Assembly: GCF_900169175.1 (NCBI RefSeq)
Contig: NZ_FXZM01000003.1
Location: 1 to 64,000, forward strand
Source: Brevibacterium jeotgali
GTDB taxonomy: Bacteria; Actinomycetota; Actinomycetes; Actinomycetales; Brevibacteriaceae
Reading direction: 5' to 3'
Length of the DNA stretch: 64,000 nt
Part shown: piece by piece, positions 1-8,708 of the stretch
Position numbering within the stretch: position 1 is the stretch's first letter
How the letters are laid out: every line of letters starts with the position of its first letter
Made by a program: the position numbers and the translations under genes
Notes under the pieces: generated by a model
Told to the model about the DNA's origin: nothing
Databases searched by the model: none
What the model saw: only the letters and a program-made list of their open reading frames with translations

Positions 1-347
1 CAATGGCCGACTCGAGCATCTGCGCGGGATCGCGCTTGGGTTCCGGAACCTGAGGCACTACATCGCCAGGAGTCTGCTCGAAGCCGGCGGCTTCAGACCT
101 CGACTACACCCTCGTTCGTGAAGAGCCGCGAAAATGATGTCCGCTTCGCCGCCCGTCTCCTCGCGGATCCGGTTCTATTGACGTCCTCGTATTCAACCGC
201 CACTGCGGTTCCGGTCGGTCTCGCGAGGGCCCGCTTCCCACCGGGCGGTGCGACAGCGACGACGGAGACCTGACTTCGCGCCATGGCAATGGCCGCCACG
301 TCGATTCATCCACCCGCACCAAGGACGATAACCTTGCTGCCTCCGCG
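1..347 (-). pseudogene. Decayed MDR-family (quinone oxidoreductase / zinc alcohol dehydrogenase) remnant
   Basis: Read on the minus strand from about 347, the sequence encodes the NAD(P)-binding start of a medium-chain dehydrogenase (GGSKVIVLGAGG), then a TGA stop, then AAIAMARSQ-SVVAVAPPGGKRALAR in the same frame. After EYEDV the homologous reading moves to another frame (RIREETGGEADIIFAALHERG). So at least one nonsense codon and one frameshift interrupt a Rossmann domain. No catalytic N-terminal domain precedes it. A short open frame near the window edge (VPQVPEPKRDPAQMLESAI) may belong to the decayed tail or to something beyond the edge. The call rests on the Rossmann fingerprint and dehydrogenase-like spacing; the exact substrate class cannot be given. 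Confidence 0.5.
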
Positions 348-459
348 ACGATGCTCAGTACCACGGGCGCTCCCTACGTGGTGCCGACGAGCTGTCGCGT
401 CGGTCGGTGGTCATGCCGTGCAGTGGTGAGCAGTGCTGTGTGCGCCGGCGCAGTGTGCC

Positions 460-1242
460 TCAGCGTCCCTTCCACTGCGGGGAGCGCTTCTCCAGGAACG
501 CGGCGACGCCTTCCCGGTAGTCCTCCGACGACTTCACCGTCGTGGTGGCCTCGTCCGTGCGGGACCAGCCGAGCTCCTCGGGCATTCCGAGCACGTCGTT
601 CATGACGGTGAGGCTCTCCGCCACGGACAGAGGCGAGTTCTCACTGACCTGCGCGGCCAGGTCCAGGGCTGTGGTGAGCACCTCGCCGTCGTCGGCGAGC
701 TCGTTGACGATGCCCAGTTCGTACGCTCGCTGCGCGCTCAGCGGCCTGCCGGTCAGAACCATCTGCTTCGCGACGGTCACGGGGAGACTGTGCCACCCGC
801 GGAACAGACCGCCGCAGGTGGGGATCACGCCGCGGGCGACTTCGGGCAGACCGAAGCGCGCCGTCCTGTGCGCGACGACCATGTCGCAGGCCAGCACGAC
901 TTCGAACCCGCCTCCGTAGGCGATTCCCTCGACAGCGGCGATCAGCGGGGTCCGGCGACTGCGTCGGATGACTCCGTAGGGGCCGCCGCGTTCGGTCGGT
1001 GTGCCCGCACCATCGGCCAGGTCCGTGCCGGCGGAGAACGCGCGCTCGCCGCCTGTGAGGATGATGCACCGGACCTCGGGATCGTCATCCGCCTCATTGA
1101 GGGCGGCGTCCAGGGCGCTCGTCATGTGCGAGTCGATTGCGTTGCGCTTGTCCGTGCGGTCCAGGTGGATGACCAGGACGTGGTCGTGGCGTTCGAGCTC
1201 GACCCGATGAGGCAGGGGAGTCGCGTCAGTGGGTGCAGACAT
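460..1242 (-). CDS. Enoyl-CoA hydratase/isomerase family protein (crotonase)
   Basis: Single-domain crotonase of about 260 residues, normal for the family. It should act in the cytoplasm on an acyl-CoA thioester. The two oxyanion-hole segments are visible: RAFSAGTDL around residues 67-75 and IAYGGGFEVVLACD around 107-120. The first catalytic glutamate is kept (GLPEVARG, about residue 134). The position of the second glutamate of classical hydratases (AMEMVLTG) reads AKQMVLTG, so it is Gln at about 160. That argues against plain hydratase chemistry being certain. I prefer the ATG at 1242; an in-frame GTG lies three codons upstream at 1251. It is divergent to nothing nearby and is followed only by decayed sequence. 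The substrate is unknown. Confidence 0.85.
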   Translation of the reverse strand: MSAPTDATPLPHRVELERHDHVLVIHLDRTDKRNAIDSHMTSALDAALNEADDDPEVRCIILTGGERAFSAGTDLADGAGTPTERGGPYGVIRRSRRTPLIAAVEGIAYGGGFEVVLACDMVVAHRTARFGLPEVARGVIPTCGGLFRGWHSLPVTVAKQMVLTGRPLSAQRAYELGIVNELADDGEVLTTALDLAAQVSENSPLSVAESLTVMNDVLGMPEELGWSRTDEATTTVKSSEDYREGVAAFLEKRSPQWKGR

Positions 1243-1486
1243 AGTGGTCACTCGTTCTATGGGTTGGGGGCGTCCGGGTTCTGTGCGGGGCGGAGAATGT
1301 TCGTGTTCACCTCACCGACCAGGCGGCAACGCTGCAATGGCCTCGGCGGGGGCTCCGTCCGACGGGGTGAAGAGCCGCGACCCGAGGTGTGGATCGGGGC
1401 CGGAGAGCCTGGCGGCACCCGGGCCGCGTCGGCCGGACCGCCGGGTCACTCGGACGACTGCTGCCGCGAACGAACGGCGCGCGACT

Positions 1487-2218
1487 CTAGTCGAAACCGA
1501 CGAAGCGTGCCGCCTCGTCGACCGGCTTGCGGGCTGACACGACGTGGTTGGCGGGGAAGCTCTCGTCGGGATAGCCCATGGCCACACAGATCATGATGAC
1601 GTGCTCATCAGCGATCCCGGCATGCTCGCGGACCACGGGCGACTGCATGATCCCCTGCGAGTTGATGCAGCAGCCCAGCCCGCGGGACCACGCGGCATTC
1701 ACCAGCGCCGTGGTGACCGCACCGCAGTCGAAGACTGGGATATCGCCGCCGTGCAGCTCTTTGTCGTAGGTGACGACGACGGCCACCGGTGCGTCGAACT
1801 GTCGGAAGCCGCGCAGCACCCAGTCCTGGCGCGCGGCCTTGTCTTCGCGAGCGATGCCCATGGCGGCGAACAGCTGCTTGGCCACTGCGACCTGGCGGTC
1901 CCTGTGCACGCCCTCGTACTTGTGGCCCGCCCTGAATTCGCGCGATTCGGGGACCCCGGACAGGTTGCGCTCGACATTGCCGTGCCGGATCCGCTCCAGT
2001 GCGTCGCCGGTGACCACGTAGAAGTTCCAGGGCTGGCTGTTGAGCGACGACGGGGACTGCAGCGCGAGCTCAATGATCTCCGTGATGGTCTCTCGCGGTA
2101 CCGGGTCCGGGGTGTAGCCGCGGATGGTGCGACGTCCCAGGACCACCTGGTCGTAGTTCGCATCGTAGCGAGTGGCCTCCGGCGCACTGTGCGGCGCAAC
2201 GTCTGTGTCCGTAGTCAT
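1487..2218 (-). CDS. Nitroreductase family flavoprotein
   Basis: 243-residue protein of the FMN-dependent nitroreductase fold. The N-terminal RRTIRGYTPDPVP motif (about 29-41) is the usual Arg-rich FMN-phosphate contact. It is followed by LALQSPSSLNSQPWNFYVV (about 51-69), the family's dimer and cofactor segment. The C-terminal half carries NAAWSRGLGCCINSQ and CVAMGYPDE, both typical. Such enzymes reduce nitro groups, quinones or enoates with NAD(P)H, and the native substrate here is not evident. The start is an ATG directly upstream of MTTDTDVAPH. A TetR-like inverted repeat lies 10-30 bases upstream of the start, so the gene may belong to the same regulon as other catabolic genes in the window. 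Confidence 0.85.
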   Translation of the reverse strand: MTTDTDVAPHSAPEATRYDANYDQVVLGRRTIRGYTPDPVPRETITEIIELALQSPSSLNSQPWNFYVVTGDALERIRHGNVERNLSGVPESREFRAGHKYEGVHRDRQVAVAKQLFAAMGIAREDKAARQDWVLRGFRQFDAPVAVVVTYDKELHGGDIPVFDCGAVTTALVNAAWSRGLGCCINSQGIMQSPVVREHAGIADEHVIMICVAMGYPDESFPANHVVSARKPVDEAARFVGFD

Positions 2219-2227
2219 ATCTGGACT

Positions 2228-2247
2228 CTAACGACCGTTCGTTCAGG
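2228..2247. promoter_or_regulatory. Candidate TetR-type operator upstream of the nitroreductase gene
   Basis: CTAACGACCGTTCGTTCAGG contains opposed AACGA and TCGTT arms separated by 4 bases, and one TCGTTCA half-site identical to that of the perfect palindrome at 6228-6243. It lies just upstream of the nitroreductase start, where a repressor would block transcription. It is imperfect and could be chance. Confidence 0.4.
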
Positions 2248-2367
2248 CTACAAGGGTCGGACCAGCAGGTGAGCCGCGCTGCAGGCGACGACTGCACGTC
2301 CTGCGCTCATGACGGCGGACGTGCCGCCTCACTGGTAGTGCATTTCGACTTCCACCCGTCATGCTGA

Positions 2368-2782
2368 GTGAACGCCCCACCACCGTTCAACGTCGCCGGC
2401 GCGTCCAAGTCGGCACCCATCGAGGAGATGTCCGAGGGTGACTGGGACTTCACGGTCGACCTCGTGCTCAAGGGCATCTTCCTGTCCGTCAAGCACGAGG
2501 CGCGGGCCATGTCCGGTGGCGGCGCCATCGTGAACGTCGCAAGCCTGAACGCGCACGTGCCGATGTGGTTGGGCGCAGCCTATGTGGCGGGCAAGGCGGG
2601 AGCAGAGGGCTTCACCAAGAACGCGGCCCTCGAGCTGGGTGGCAAGGGGATCCGCGTCAATGCGATCCTCCCGGGCCTGGTGACCACTCCCTTGAGCCGC
2701 CTACATCACCGGCACCTCGCTCGTGGTCGACGGCGGCTGGGAGATCACCGGCTACCCCGACCTCAGCAAGCACATGAGCTGA
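2368..2782 (+). pseudogene. Truncated and frameshifted short-chain dehydrogenase (SDR)
   Basis: The readable protein begins inside an SDR, after the NNAG region (NVAGASKSAPIEEMSEGDW). It keeps the Ser of the catalytic set (IVNVASLNAH) and a YVAGKAG segment with the Tyr-x3-Lys pair. It reaches GIRVNAILPGLVTTPL, and then about 40-60 residues are missing: the SDR C-terminus (AYITGTSLVVDGGWEITGY, ending KHMS) continues in the next frame from 2699. The whole cofactor-binding N-terminal third is absent, and the segment between PGLVTTP and YITG is deleted. The product cannot be a working oxidoreductase. Codon use is like that of the intact neighbours, so the damage looks recent. Confidence 0.75.
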
Positions 2783-2796
2783 CTGTCGCGAGCCCC

Positions 2797-2844
2797 CGAC
2801 CCTCCGTGCCCCGGCCCTCCATGTCATACCGGCACGGAGGGTCG
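2797..2844 (+). terminator. Hairpin downstream of the SDR pseudogene
   Basis: Perfect 14-base inverted repeat (CGACCCTCCGTGCC and its complement) with a 20-base loop, 15 bases after the old SDR stop. It is the only terminator between that remnant and the MFS gene. There is no T-tract, which is common in high-GC genomes. Confidence 0.6.
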
Positions 2845-2914
2845 ATCACGTTCGGGAGCCAACCCCTATAGGCTCCTCGTATGGGAGTCGAAGACGCGCA
2901 GGTGACGATGCTTC

Positions 2915-4327
2915 GTGCGTGAACCCCGAATCATCCCCGGCGCTCCCAGCACCCCCAGCCCCTGGGCTGTCGTCGTCGCGCTCAGCCTCGCCGCGACCAG
3001 CGTCTCCTTCATGCAGACGCTGGTCGTCCCCATCCAGAACCACCTGCCGGAGCTGCTCGACTCCACCCGCAGCGCCACCGCCTGGGTGCTGACGATCTCG
3101 CTCGTCGCCGCAGCCGTCACCACGCCCATCTCCGGCAGGCTCGCGGATCTGTGGGGCAAGCGCCGGGTCCTGCTCGTCCTCGTCATCCTCCTCATCGTCG
3201 GCTCTCTCATCGCCGCGCTCTCGCAGGGACTGTGGTGGATGCTGGTCGGCCGTGCTCTCCAGGGCGTGAGCATGGGTGTCATCGCCGTGGGGATCTCCGT
3301 GCTGGGCGATCTGCCCGATCGCAGGCTCAGCGTCATGGGTATCGCGATCGTGAGCGCGAGCCTGGGATTCGGCGGTGCCCTGGGCCTGCCGCTGGCGGCA
3401 TGGATCGTGCAGGTGGGGGACTGGAAGACCCTGTTCTGGTCGACGGCAGTCCTGGGTGTCCTCAACCTCGTCGTCGTGTGGCTGACGGTTCCCCACTCGC
3501 CCGGCACGGGACGGCACGTCGACGTCATCGGTGCCCTGGGCCTCGGTGTCGGGCTGTCCGGAATCCTCATCGCGATCTCCCAGGGGCCCGTCTGGGGCTG
3601 GGACTCGCCGACGACACTCCTCGTGGTGCTGGGCGGGGTGCTCGTGCTCGGCGTGTGGGTGGTCTTCGAGCTGCGAGTCGACGAGCCCATCGTCGACCTG
3701 CGGCAGTTCGCGCTGCGCCCGGTCCTGTTCACCAATCTGGGCGCCACGGCACTGGGTTTCTCCTTCTTCGTCATGGAGGTCGCCTACCTCCAGATCCTCG
3801 AGCTGCCCGCGCACACGGAGGCGGGCCTCGGGCTCTCCATGATCGACGCGAGCATGGCGCTGGTCCCCGCCTCGCTCGCGATGATGGCCGCGGCGCCCGT
3901 GGGAGCGCGCATCACGAACCGCTACGGAGCACGCATCTCCGCTTGCCTGGGCGCGTTCATCGGCGCGGCGGGCTACGTCGTCACACTGTTCTGGTATGAC
4001 GCGGTGTGGCACTTCATCCTCGCCAGCACGATCTCCAGTGTGGGGGTGGCGATCGCCTACGCCGCGATCCCCACACTCATCATGGCGGAGGTGCCGCGCA
4101 CCGCGACGGGTTCCGCGGTCGGCGTGAACGCGCTCATGCGCAGCGTCGGCACGAGCTCCGGGGCGACGGTGACCGGGATGGTGCTCGCCTCCCAGGTGGT
4201 CGTCGTCGACGGCGCCGAGGTCCCGGTCCTCGCAGGCTTCCTCACCACCTTCGCGTTCGGCGCCATCGCAGCACTGGCGTGCATGGTGCTGGTGTGGCTG
4301 TCGACGGGGAGGCGGCGGGCGAACTGA
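2915..4327 (+). CDS. MFS transporter, DHA2-type (14-TM drug/metabolite exporter)
   Basis: 470-residue hydrophobic protein with about 14 predicted membrane segments, the size and layout of the DHA2 drug:H+ antiporter group. The loop between helices 2 and 3 carries GRLADLWGKRRVLL, the classic MFS motif A. The segment GRALQGVSMGVIAVGISVLGDL matches the motif B/C region in helices 4-5. The start is a GTG (MREPRIIPG) chosen because it gives a short cytoplasmic N-terminus; no strong ribosome site is seen. It probably exports small toxic or metabolic compounds by proton exchange. The substrate is unknown. It stands alone between the SDR remnant and a small membrane peptide gene. Confidence 0.88.
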   Translation: MREPRIIPGAPSTPSPWAVVVALSLAATSVSFMQTLVVPIQNHLPELLDSTRSATAWVLTISLVAAAVTTPISGRLADLWGKRRVLLVLVILLIVGSLIAALSQGLWWMLVGRALQGVSMGVIAVGISVLGDLPDRRLSVMGIAIVSASLGFGGALGLPLAAWIVQVGDWKTLFWSTAVLGVLNLVVVWLTVPHSPGTGRHVDVIGALGLGVGLSGILIAISQGPVWGWDSPTTLLVVLGGVLVLGVWVVFELRVDEPIVDLRQFALRPVLFTNLGATALGFSFFVMEVAYLQILELPAHTEAGLGLSMIDASMALVPASLAMMAAAPVGARITNRYGARISACLGAFIGAAGYVVTLFWYDAVWHFILASTISSVGVAIAYAAIPTLIMAEVPRTATGSAVGVNALMRSVGTSSGATVTGMVLASQVVVVDGAEVPVLAGFLTTFAFGAIAALACMVLVWLSTGRRRAN

Positions 4328-4442
4328 GGACACGCCCGGAATCCCCACATCGGCAAGTTCGAGCAAGGCACCCTGGGTTTGCGTACCATTGGCGCACGTG
4401 GCCACTCCCGTGGGCGCGCAAGATCCTCTGAAGGGGGCAACC

Positions 4443-4514
4443 ATGAAGCTGTGGATTCCAGGCGGCATCGTCGGACTGATCATCATCGTGGCTCTCATCG
4501 CCATCCTGATGTGA
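4443..4514 (+). CDS. 23-residue single-pass hydrophobic membrane peptide
   Basis: A very short gene encodes MKLWIPGGIVGLIIIVALIA followed by ILM and a stop. After a short polar head (MKLW-PGG), the rest is one unbroken hydrophobic helix of about 17 residues. It is preceded by a good ribosome site (GAAGGGGGCAACC, 6-8 bases before the ATG). A hairpin follows it, so it looks like a stand-alone transcription unit. I do not recognise the family by name. Tiny one-helix proteins of this kind often stabilise or regulate larger membrane complexes, but no partner is evident. The ribosome site, hairpin and fully apolar codon choice support it being real. Confidence 0.6.
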   Translation: MKLWIPGGIVGLIIIVALIAILM

Positions 4515-4522
4515 TCCCTGTG

Positions 4523-4559
4523 CCCCTTCCATCGCGTGCCCTGCGCGCGGTGGAGGGGG
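4523..4559 (+). terminator. Hairpin after the 23-aa membrane peptide
   Basis: Fourteen-base arms (CCCCTTCCATCGCG against CGCGGTGGAGGGGG, two mismatches of which one can pair as G-U) around a 9-base loop, starting 8 bases after the stop. A second small perfect hairpin (CGGACTG/CAGTCCG, 4568-4586) follows. Confidence 0.55.
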
Positions 4560-4642
4560 TCTCAGCACGGACTGCTGTGCAGTCCGACCGCCGGACCCTT
4601 CGCAGGGGTATGCTGAACATCTGTGCAGTACGCGACCGCTGG

Positions 4643-4657
4643 CACGTGTGACACGTG
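4643..4657. promoter_or_regulatory. Paired CACGTG boxes upstream of the TetR gene
   Basis: CACGTGTGACACGTG is a near-perfect 15-base palindrome made of two CACGTG boxes three bases apart, ending 45 bases before the TetR start. Its position suits an autoregulatory or promoter-proximal operator. The binding protein is unknown. Confidence 0.35.
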
Positions 4658-4701
4658 GCAGAATCGCTCGGAGCATTGCGTGGCAGAGGAAGGGGTGCAC
4701 G

Positions 4702-5316
4702 GTGGTCGAGATTTCGCGCGAGGATGTGTCGCACGACGGTGACCTGGCCAGTGTGGGACGGATCCGCCAGGCGGCACTCCGCCTGTTCGCGACACAGGGC
4801 GTGTCATCGACGCCCCTGCGCGCCATCGCCGCCGAGTCCCAGGTCACCGTTGGCCTCATACCTCACCACTTCGGGTCCAAGAACGGGCTGCGCGATGACC
4901 TTGAACGCTGGATCGTCCTCCAGTTCGCCGACGCTCTTGCGCAGGCGAACGCAGCGGCGGGGGAGAAGGGCGCCGATGCGCGCGACCGGCAGGTGCATGT
5001 CGATGCCATGCTGGAGAAGAATCCGCACATCAAGGACTACATGCGCCGCGAGTTCCTGCACCCATACCCCGGTGGCACGCTGCTGAATCAGCTGACCGAC
5101 CTCATCGCCGCCAGTGTGGACGATATGCGGGAGCGCGGCTTCGCGTCGTCCAGCCGCGATCGCACCGATCAAGTCGTGGCTGCCATGGTGCGGCAGCTGG
5201 GCGCGCTGTTCCTGCAGCCGATGGTCGATCAGGTCATCGACGCCCTCCCGCGCGAAAGCCGACCTGCGAGCGCGCCCGAACTCGTCGTGGACATGCGTCG
5301 GCCGAAGAGCCACTGA
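4702..5316 (+). CDS. TetR/AcrR family transcriptional regulator
   Basis: 204-residue regulator starting at a GTG with a strong ribosome site (GGAAGGGG) 6-13 bases before it. The N-terminal helix-turn-helix is typical: RIRQAALRLFATQGVSSTPL then RAIAAESQVTVGLIPHHFGS (about residues 20-60). The C-terminal ligand domain has DAMLEKNPHIKDYMRREFL and a late MVRQLGALFLQPMVDQVID. It is clearly paralogous to the regulator at 18755: the HTH and the LFLQPMVDQ segment are nearly identical. The shared TTGAACGA-type operators in this block are plausible targets, sensed ligand possibly an acyl-CoA. It is convergent with an SDR gene across a bidirectional terminator. Confidence 0.88.
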   Translation: MVEISREDVSHDGDLASVGRIRQAALRLFATQGVSSTPLRAIAAESQVTVGLIPHHFGSKNGLRDDLERWIVLQFADALAQANAAAGEKGADARDRQVHVDAMLEKNPHIKDYMRREFLHPYPGGTLLNQLTDLIAASVDDMRERGFASSSRDRTDQVVAAMVRQLGALFLQPMVDQVIDALPRESRPASAPELVVDMRRPKSH

Positions 5317-5335
5317 GCAGGGCTGAGAACAGCGA

Positions 5336-5381
5336 ACCGCCCCGGCGCTTCCTTCTGACGAACAAGAAGCACCGGGGCGGT
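5336..5381. terminator. Bidirectional terminator between TetR and SDR genes
   Basis: ACCGCCCCGG-GCTTC arms of about 18 bases (two mismatches) enclose a 10-base loop between the convergent TetR and SDR genes. Both genes end within 45 bases of it, so it can serve both strands. Confidence 0.75.
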
Positions 5382-5423
5382 CTCACGCTCACGTGCTGTC
5401 GGCGTGCGGGAAGGGTTCCGCGA

Positions 5424-6164
5424 TCAGCGCGGCGCCATGCGGATCGCGCCGTCCAGGCGGATGACCTCGCCGTTGAGCATGCGGTTCGACACGATCGAGC
5501 CGACGAGCTCCGCGTACTCCGACGGCTGGCCCAGACGGGACGGGAACGGCACCTGCTGGCCCAGCGAATCCTGGGCCTTCTCCGGTAGTCCGGCCATCAT
5601 CGGTGTGAGGAACAGGCCCGGCGCGATCGTCACGACGCGGATGCCGGAGCTCGCCAGGTCACGGGCGATCGGCAGGGTCATGCCCACGATGCCGCCCTTG
5701 GAGGCGGAATACGCGGCCTGACCGATCTGACCGTCGTACGCGGCGACGGACGCCGTGTTGATGACGACTCCGCGCTCGCCGTCCTCGCCCGGCTCGTTCT
5801 TCTGCATCGCGGCTGCCGCAAGGCGGATGACGTTGAACGTGCCGATGAGGTTCACACCGACGACCTTGCTGAAGTCGCCGAGGTCGTGCGGGCCCTGCTT
5901 GCCGGCCGTCTTCTGCGCGACACCGATGCCGGCGCAGTTGACGACGCCCGCCAGCGTGCCGTTCGCGTTCGCCTGCTCGACCATCGCGGCGACGCTGTCC
6001 TCGTCCGTGACGTCGGTCTGGACGAAGGTCGCGCCCGCGGGTGCCTCCCCCTTGACGTCCGCGACGATCACCTGAGCGCCGCGCTCGAGGAGCGCTGTGG
6101 TCGTCGCGGCGCCCAGCCCGGAGGCCCCGCCGGTGACGATGAAGGTCTTGTCCTGGAACTGCAT
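5424..6164 (-). CDS. HSD10-like SDR (3-hydroxyacyl-CoA dehydrogenase type)
   Basis: 246-residue short-chain dehydrogenase starting at [10 protein letters not shown], with GAGG eight bases before that ATG. Seen: the cofactor motif [11 protein letters not shown] (about 10-20), an acidic residue after the second strand (VIVADVK) that favours NAD(H), NCAG, and the Ser-Tyr-Lys set in [20 protein letters not shown]. The pattern [15 protein letters not shown]...[13 protein letters not shown] followed by [14 protein letters not shown] is that of the type-10 17-beta-HSD group, which oxidises 3-hydroxyacyl-CoA in beta-oxidation. It would complement the hydratase and thiolase genes nearby. A perfect 16-base palindrome 64-79 bases upstream is the best TetR operator in the window. 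Confidence 0.85.
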   Translation of the reverse strand: MQFQDKTFIVTGGASGLGAATTTALLERGAQVIVADVKGEAPAGATFVQTDVTDEDSVAAMVEQANANGTLAGVVNCAGIGVAQKTAGKQGPHDLGDFSKVVGVNLIGTFNVIRLAAAAMQKNEPGEDGERGVVINTASVAAYDGQIGQAAYSASKGGIVGMTLPIARDLASSGIRVVTIAPGLFLTPMMAGLPEKAQDSLGQQVPFPSRLGQPSEYAELVGSIVSNRMLNGEVIRLDGAIRMAPR

Positions 6165-6227
6165 GCGTTGTGCCTCGTTTCCGGCTTGCGCCGTCGAAAG
6201 TGGTTCCGCACACATGTCTAGCGCAAT

Positions 6228-6243
6228 TTGAACGATCGTTCAA
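6228..6243. promoter_or_regulatory. Perfect TetR-type palindrome
   Basis: TTGAACGATCGTTCAA is a perfect 16-base palindrome in the divergent promoter between the SDR and NYN genes. Related arms occur upstream of the nitroreductase, nitronate monooxygenase, alcohol dehydrogenase and beta-oxidation operon. It is the strongest candidate site for one or both paralogous TetR proteins. Confidence 0.7.
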
Positions 6244-6280
6244 CACGCGTCGTTCCGCGCAGCGCCAGTACGCTGGGCAC

Positions 6281-7135
6281 ATGACGCCCCACTCCACTCC
6301 CTCTCACGACGACACGCGCATCGCGGTCCTCATCGACTGCGACAACGTCTCGCCCACTCACGCGGGAGCAGTGCTCGAGGAGCTCGCCTCCTACGGCACC
6401 CCGACGATCAAGCGCGCCTACGGCGACTGGACGACGTCACAGCTGAATGGGTGGAAGAAGGAGCTCAACCGGTGGGCGATCCAGCCGGTGCAGCAGTTCG
6501 CCTACACCGTGGGGAAGAACTCCACAGATTCCGCACTCATCATCGATGCGATGGACCTGATGTGGATGGGCAACGTGGAGTCCTTCGCGATCGTCTCCTC
6601 GGACTCCGACTTCACCCGTCTGGCTACGCGCCTGCGCGAGTCGGGGAAGAAGGTCATCGGTCTGGGCCGGCGCAAGACACCGATCTCGCTGCGCAATGCC
6701 GTCGATCAGTTCATCTACCTCGAACTGCTCGGCGGTGACGACAGCGACGGCGAGACGTCCAAGGAGGTCGAGGCTCCCGCTGAGAGCGCGGCCCCCGCTC
6801 CCGAGTCGCCTAAGCCCGCGTCAGAACCGGCCCCTGCCGCCACCGTGCAGACCTCCGTGACGTTCTCGGATGCCGTCTCGAACGAGCCTGCGTCCCGCAT
6901 CAACCTGCAGAGCGCCCTCACCAAGGCGATCAACGCCACCAGCGGAGACGACGGGTGGGCGAACCTCAGCCTGCTGGGTCAGCACCTGAGCCGCACGCAC
7001 GCGGACTTCGACCCGCGCGACTTCGGCCACAGCAAGCTCAGCGACCTCGTCTCTGAGCAGCCGTACCTCGACCACCGCACGGACGGCCGGCAGATGGAGG
7101 CGCGGCTGAAGAAGCGCTCCGGTCGCAAGCACTGA
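6281..7135 (+). CDS. NYN domain protein with C-terminal LOTUS/OST-HTH domain
   Basis: 284-residue protein. Residues about 10-155 form a NYN (PIN-like) nuclease domain: acidic residues appear in IAVLIDCDNVSP, NSTDSALIIDAMDLM and FAIVSSDSDFTRLATRLRE, the usual metal-binding positions. A low-complexity Glu/Ala/Pro linker (EAPAESAAPAPESPKPASEP) follows. The C-terminal 70 residues (TSGDDGWANLSLLGQHLSR...SKLSDLVSEQPYL) fit the OST-HTH/LOTUS fold, which binds RNA. In bacteria this domain pair is widespread, and a ribonuclease role is likely but mostly untested. It is divergent from the SDR across the TTGAACGA palindrome and ends at a strong terminator. Confidence 0.88.
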   Translation: MTPHSTPSHDDTRIAVLIDCDNVSPTHAGAVLEELASYGTPTIKRAYGDWTTSQLNGWKKELNRWAIQPVQQFAYTVGKNSTDSALIIDAMDLMWMGNVESFAIVSSDSDFTRLATRLRESGKKVIGLGRRKTPISLRNAVDQFIYLELLGGDDSDGETSKEVEAPAESAAPAPESPKPASEPAPAATVQTSVTFSDAVSNEPASRINLQSALTKAINATSGDDGWANLSLLGQHLSRTHADFDPRDFGHSKLSDLVSEQPYLDHRTDGRQMEARLKKRSGRKH

Positions 7136-7170
7136 GACCGGACGGCGCGGCTCAGCGCGGCTGAGCCGAA

Positions 7171-7209
7171 GACAGGTGGGGCCCGGACGATGTCCGGGCC
7201 CCACCTGTC
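7171..7209. terminator. Strong bidirectional terminator
   Basis: Perfect 17-base stem (GACAGGTGGGGCCCGGA and complement) with a 5-base loop between the convergent NYN and nitronate monooxygenase genes. It is the longest GC-rich perfect stem in the first 10 kb. Confidence 0.85.
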
Positions 7210-7275
7210 TCATCCACCGGCGATCCGGTGACGTGCGGTTCGGCGCGGCTCAGGGCGCCGACGCACTCCAGGGTG

Positions 7276-8708
<1,433 letters not shown>

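Noticed and set aside
433-1596. Long plus-strand open frame opposite the crotonase and nitroreductase genes
   Set aside because: High-GC antisense shadow; composition is Arg/Ala/Gly rich with no motif, and it crosses two clear minus-strand genes.
2846-4504. 552-codon minus-strand frame opposite the MFS gene
   Set aside because: Antisense of an obvious membrane protein; the product is a His/Asp/Glu/Arg-rich string typical of reverse-read hydrophobic codons.
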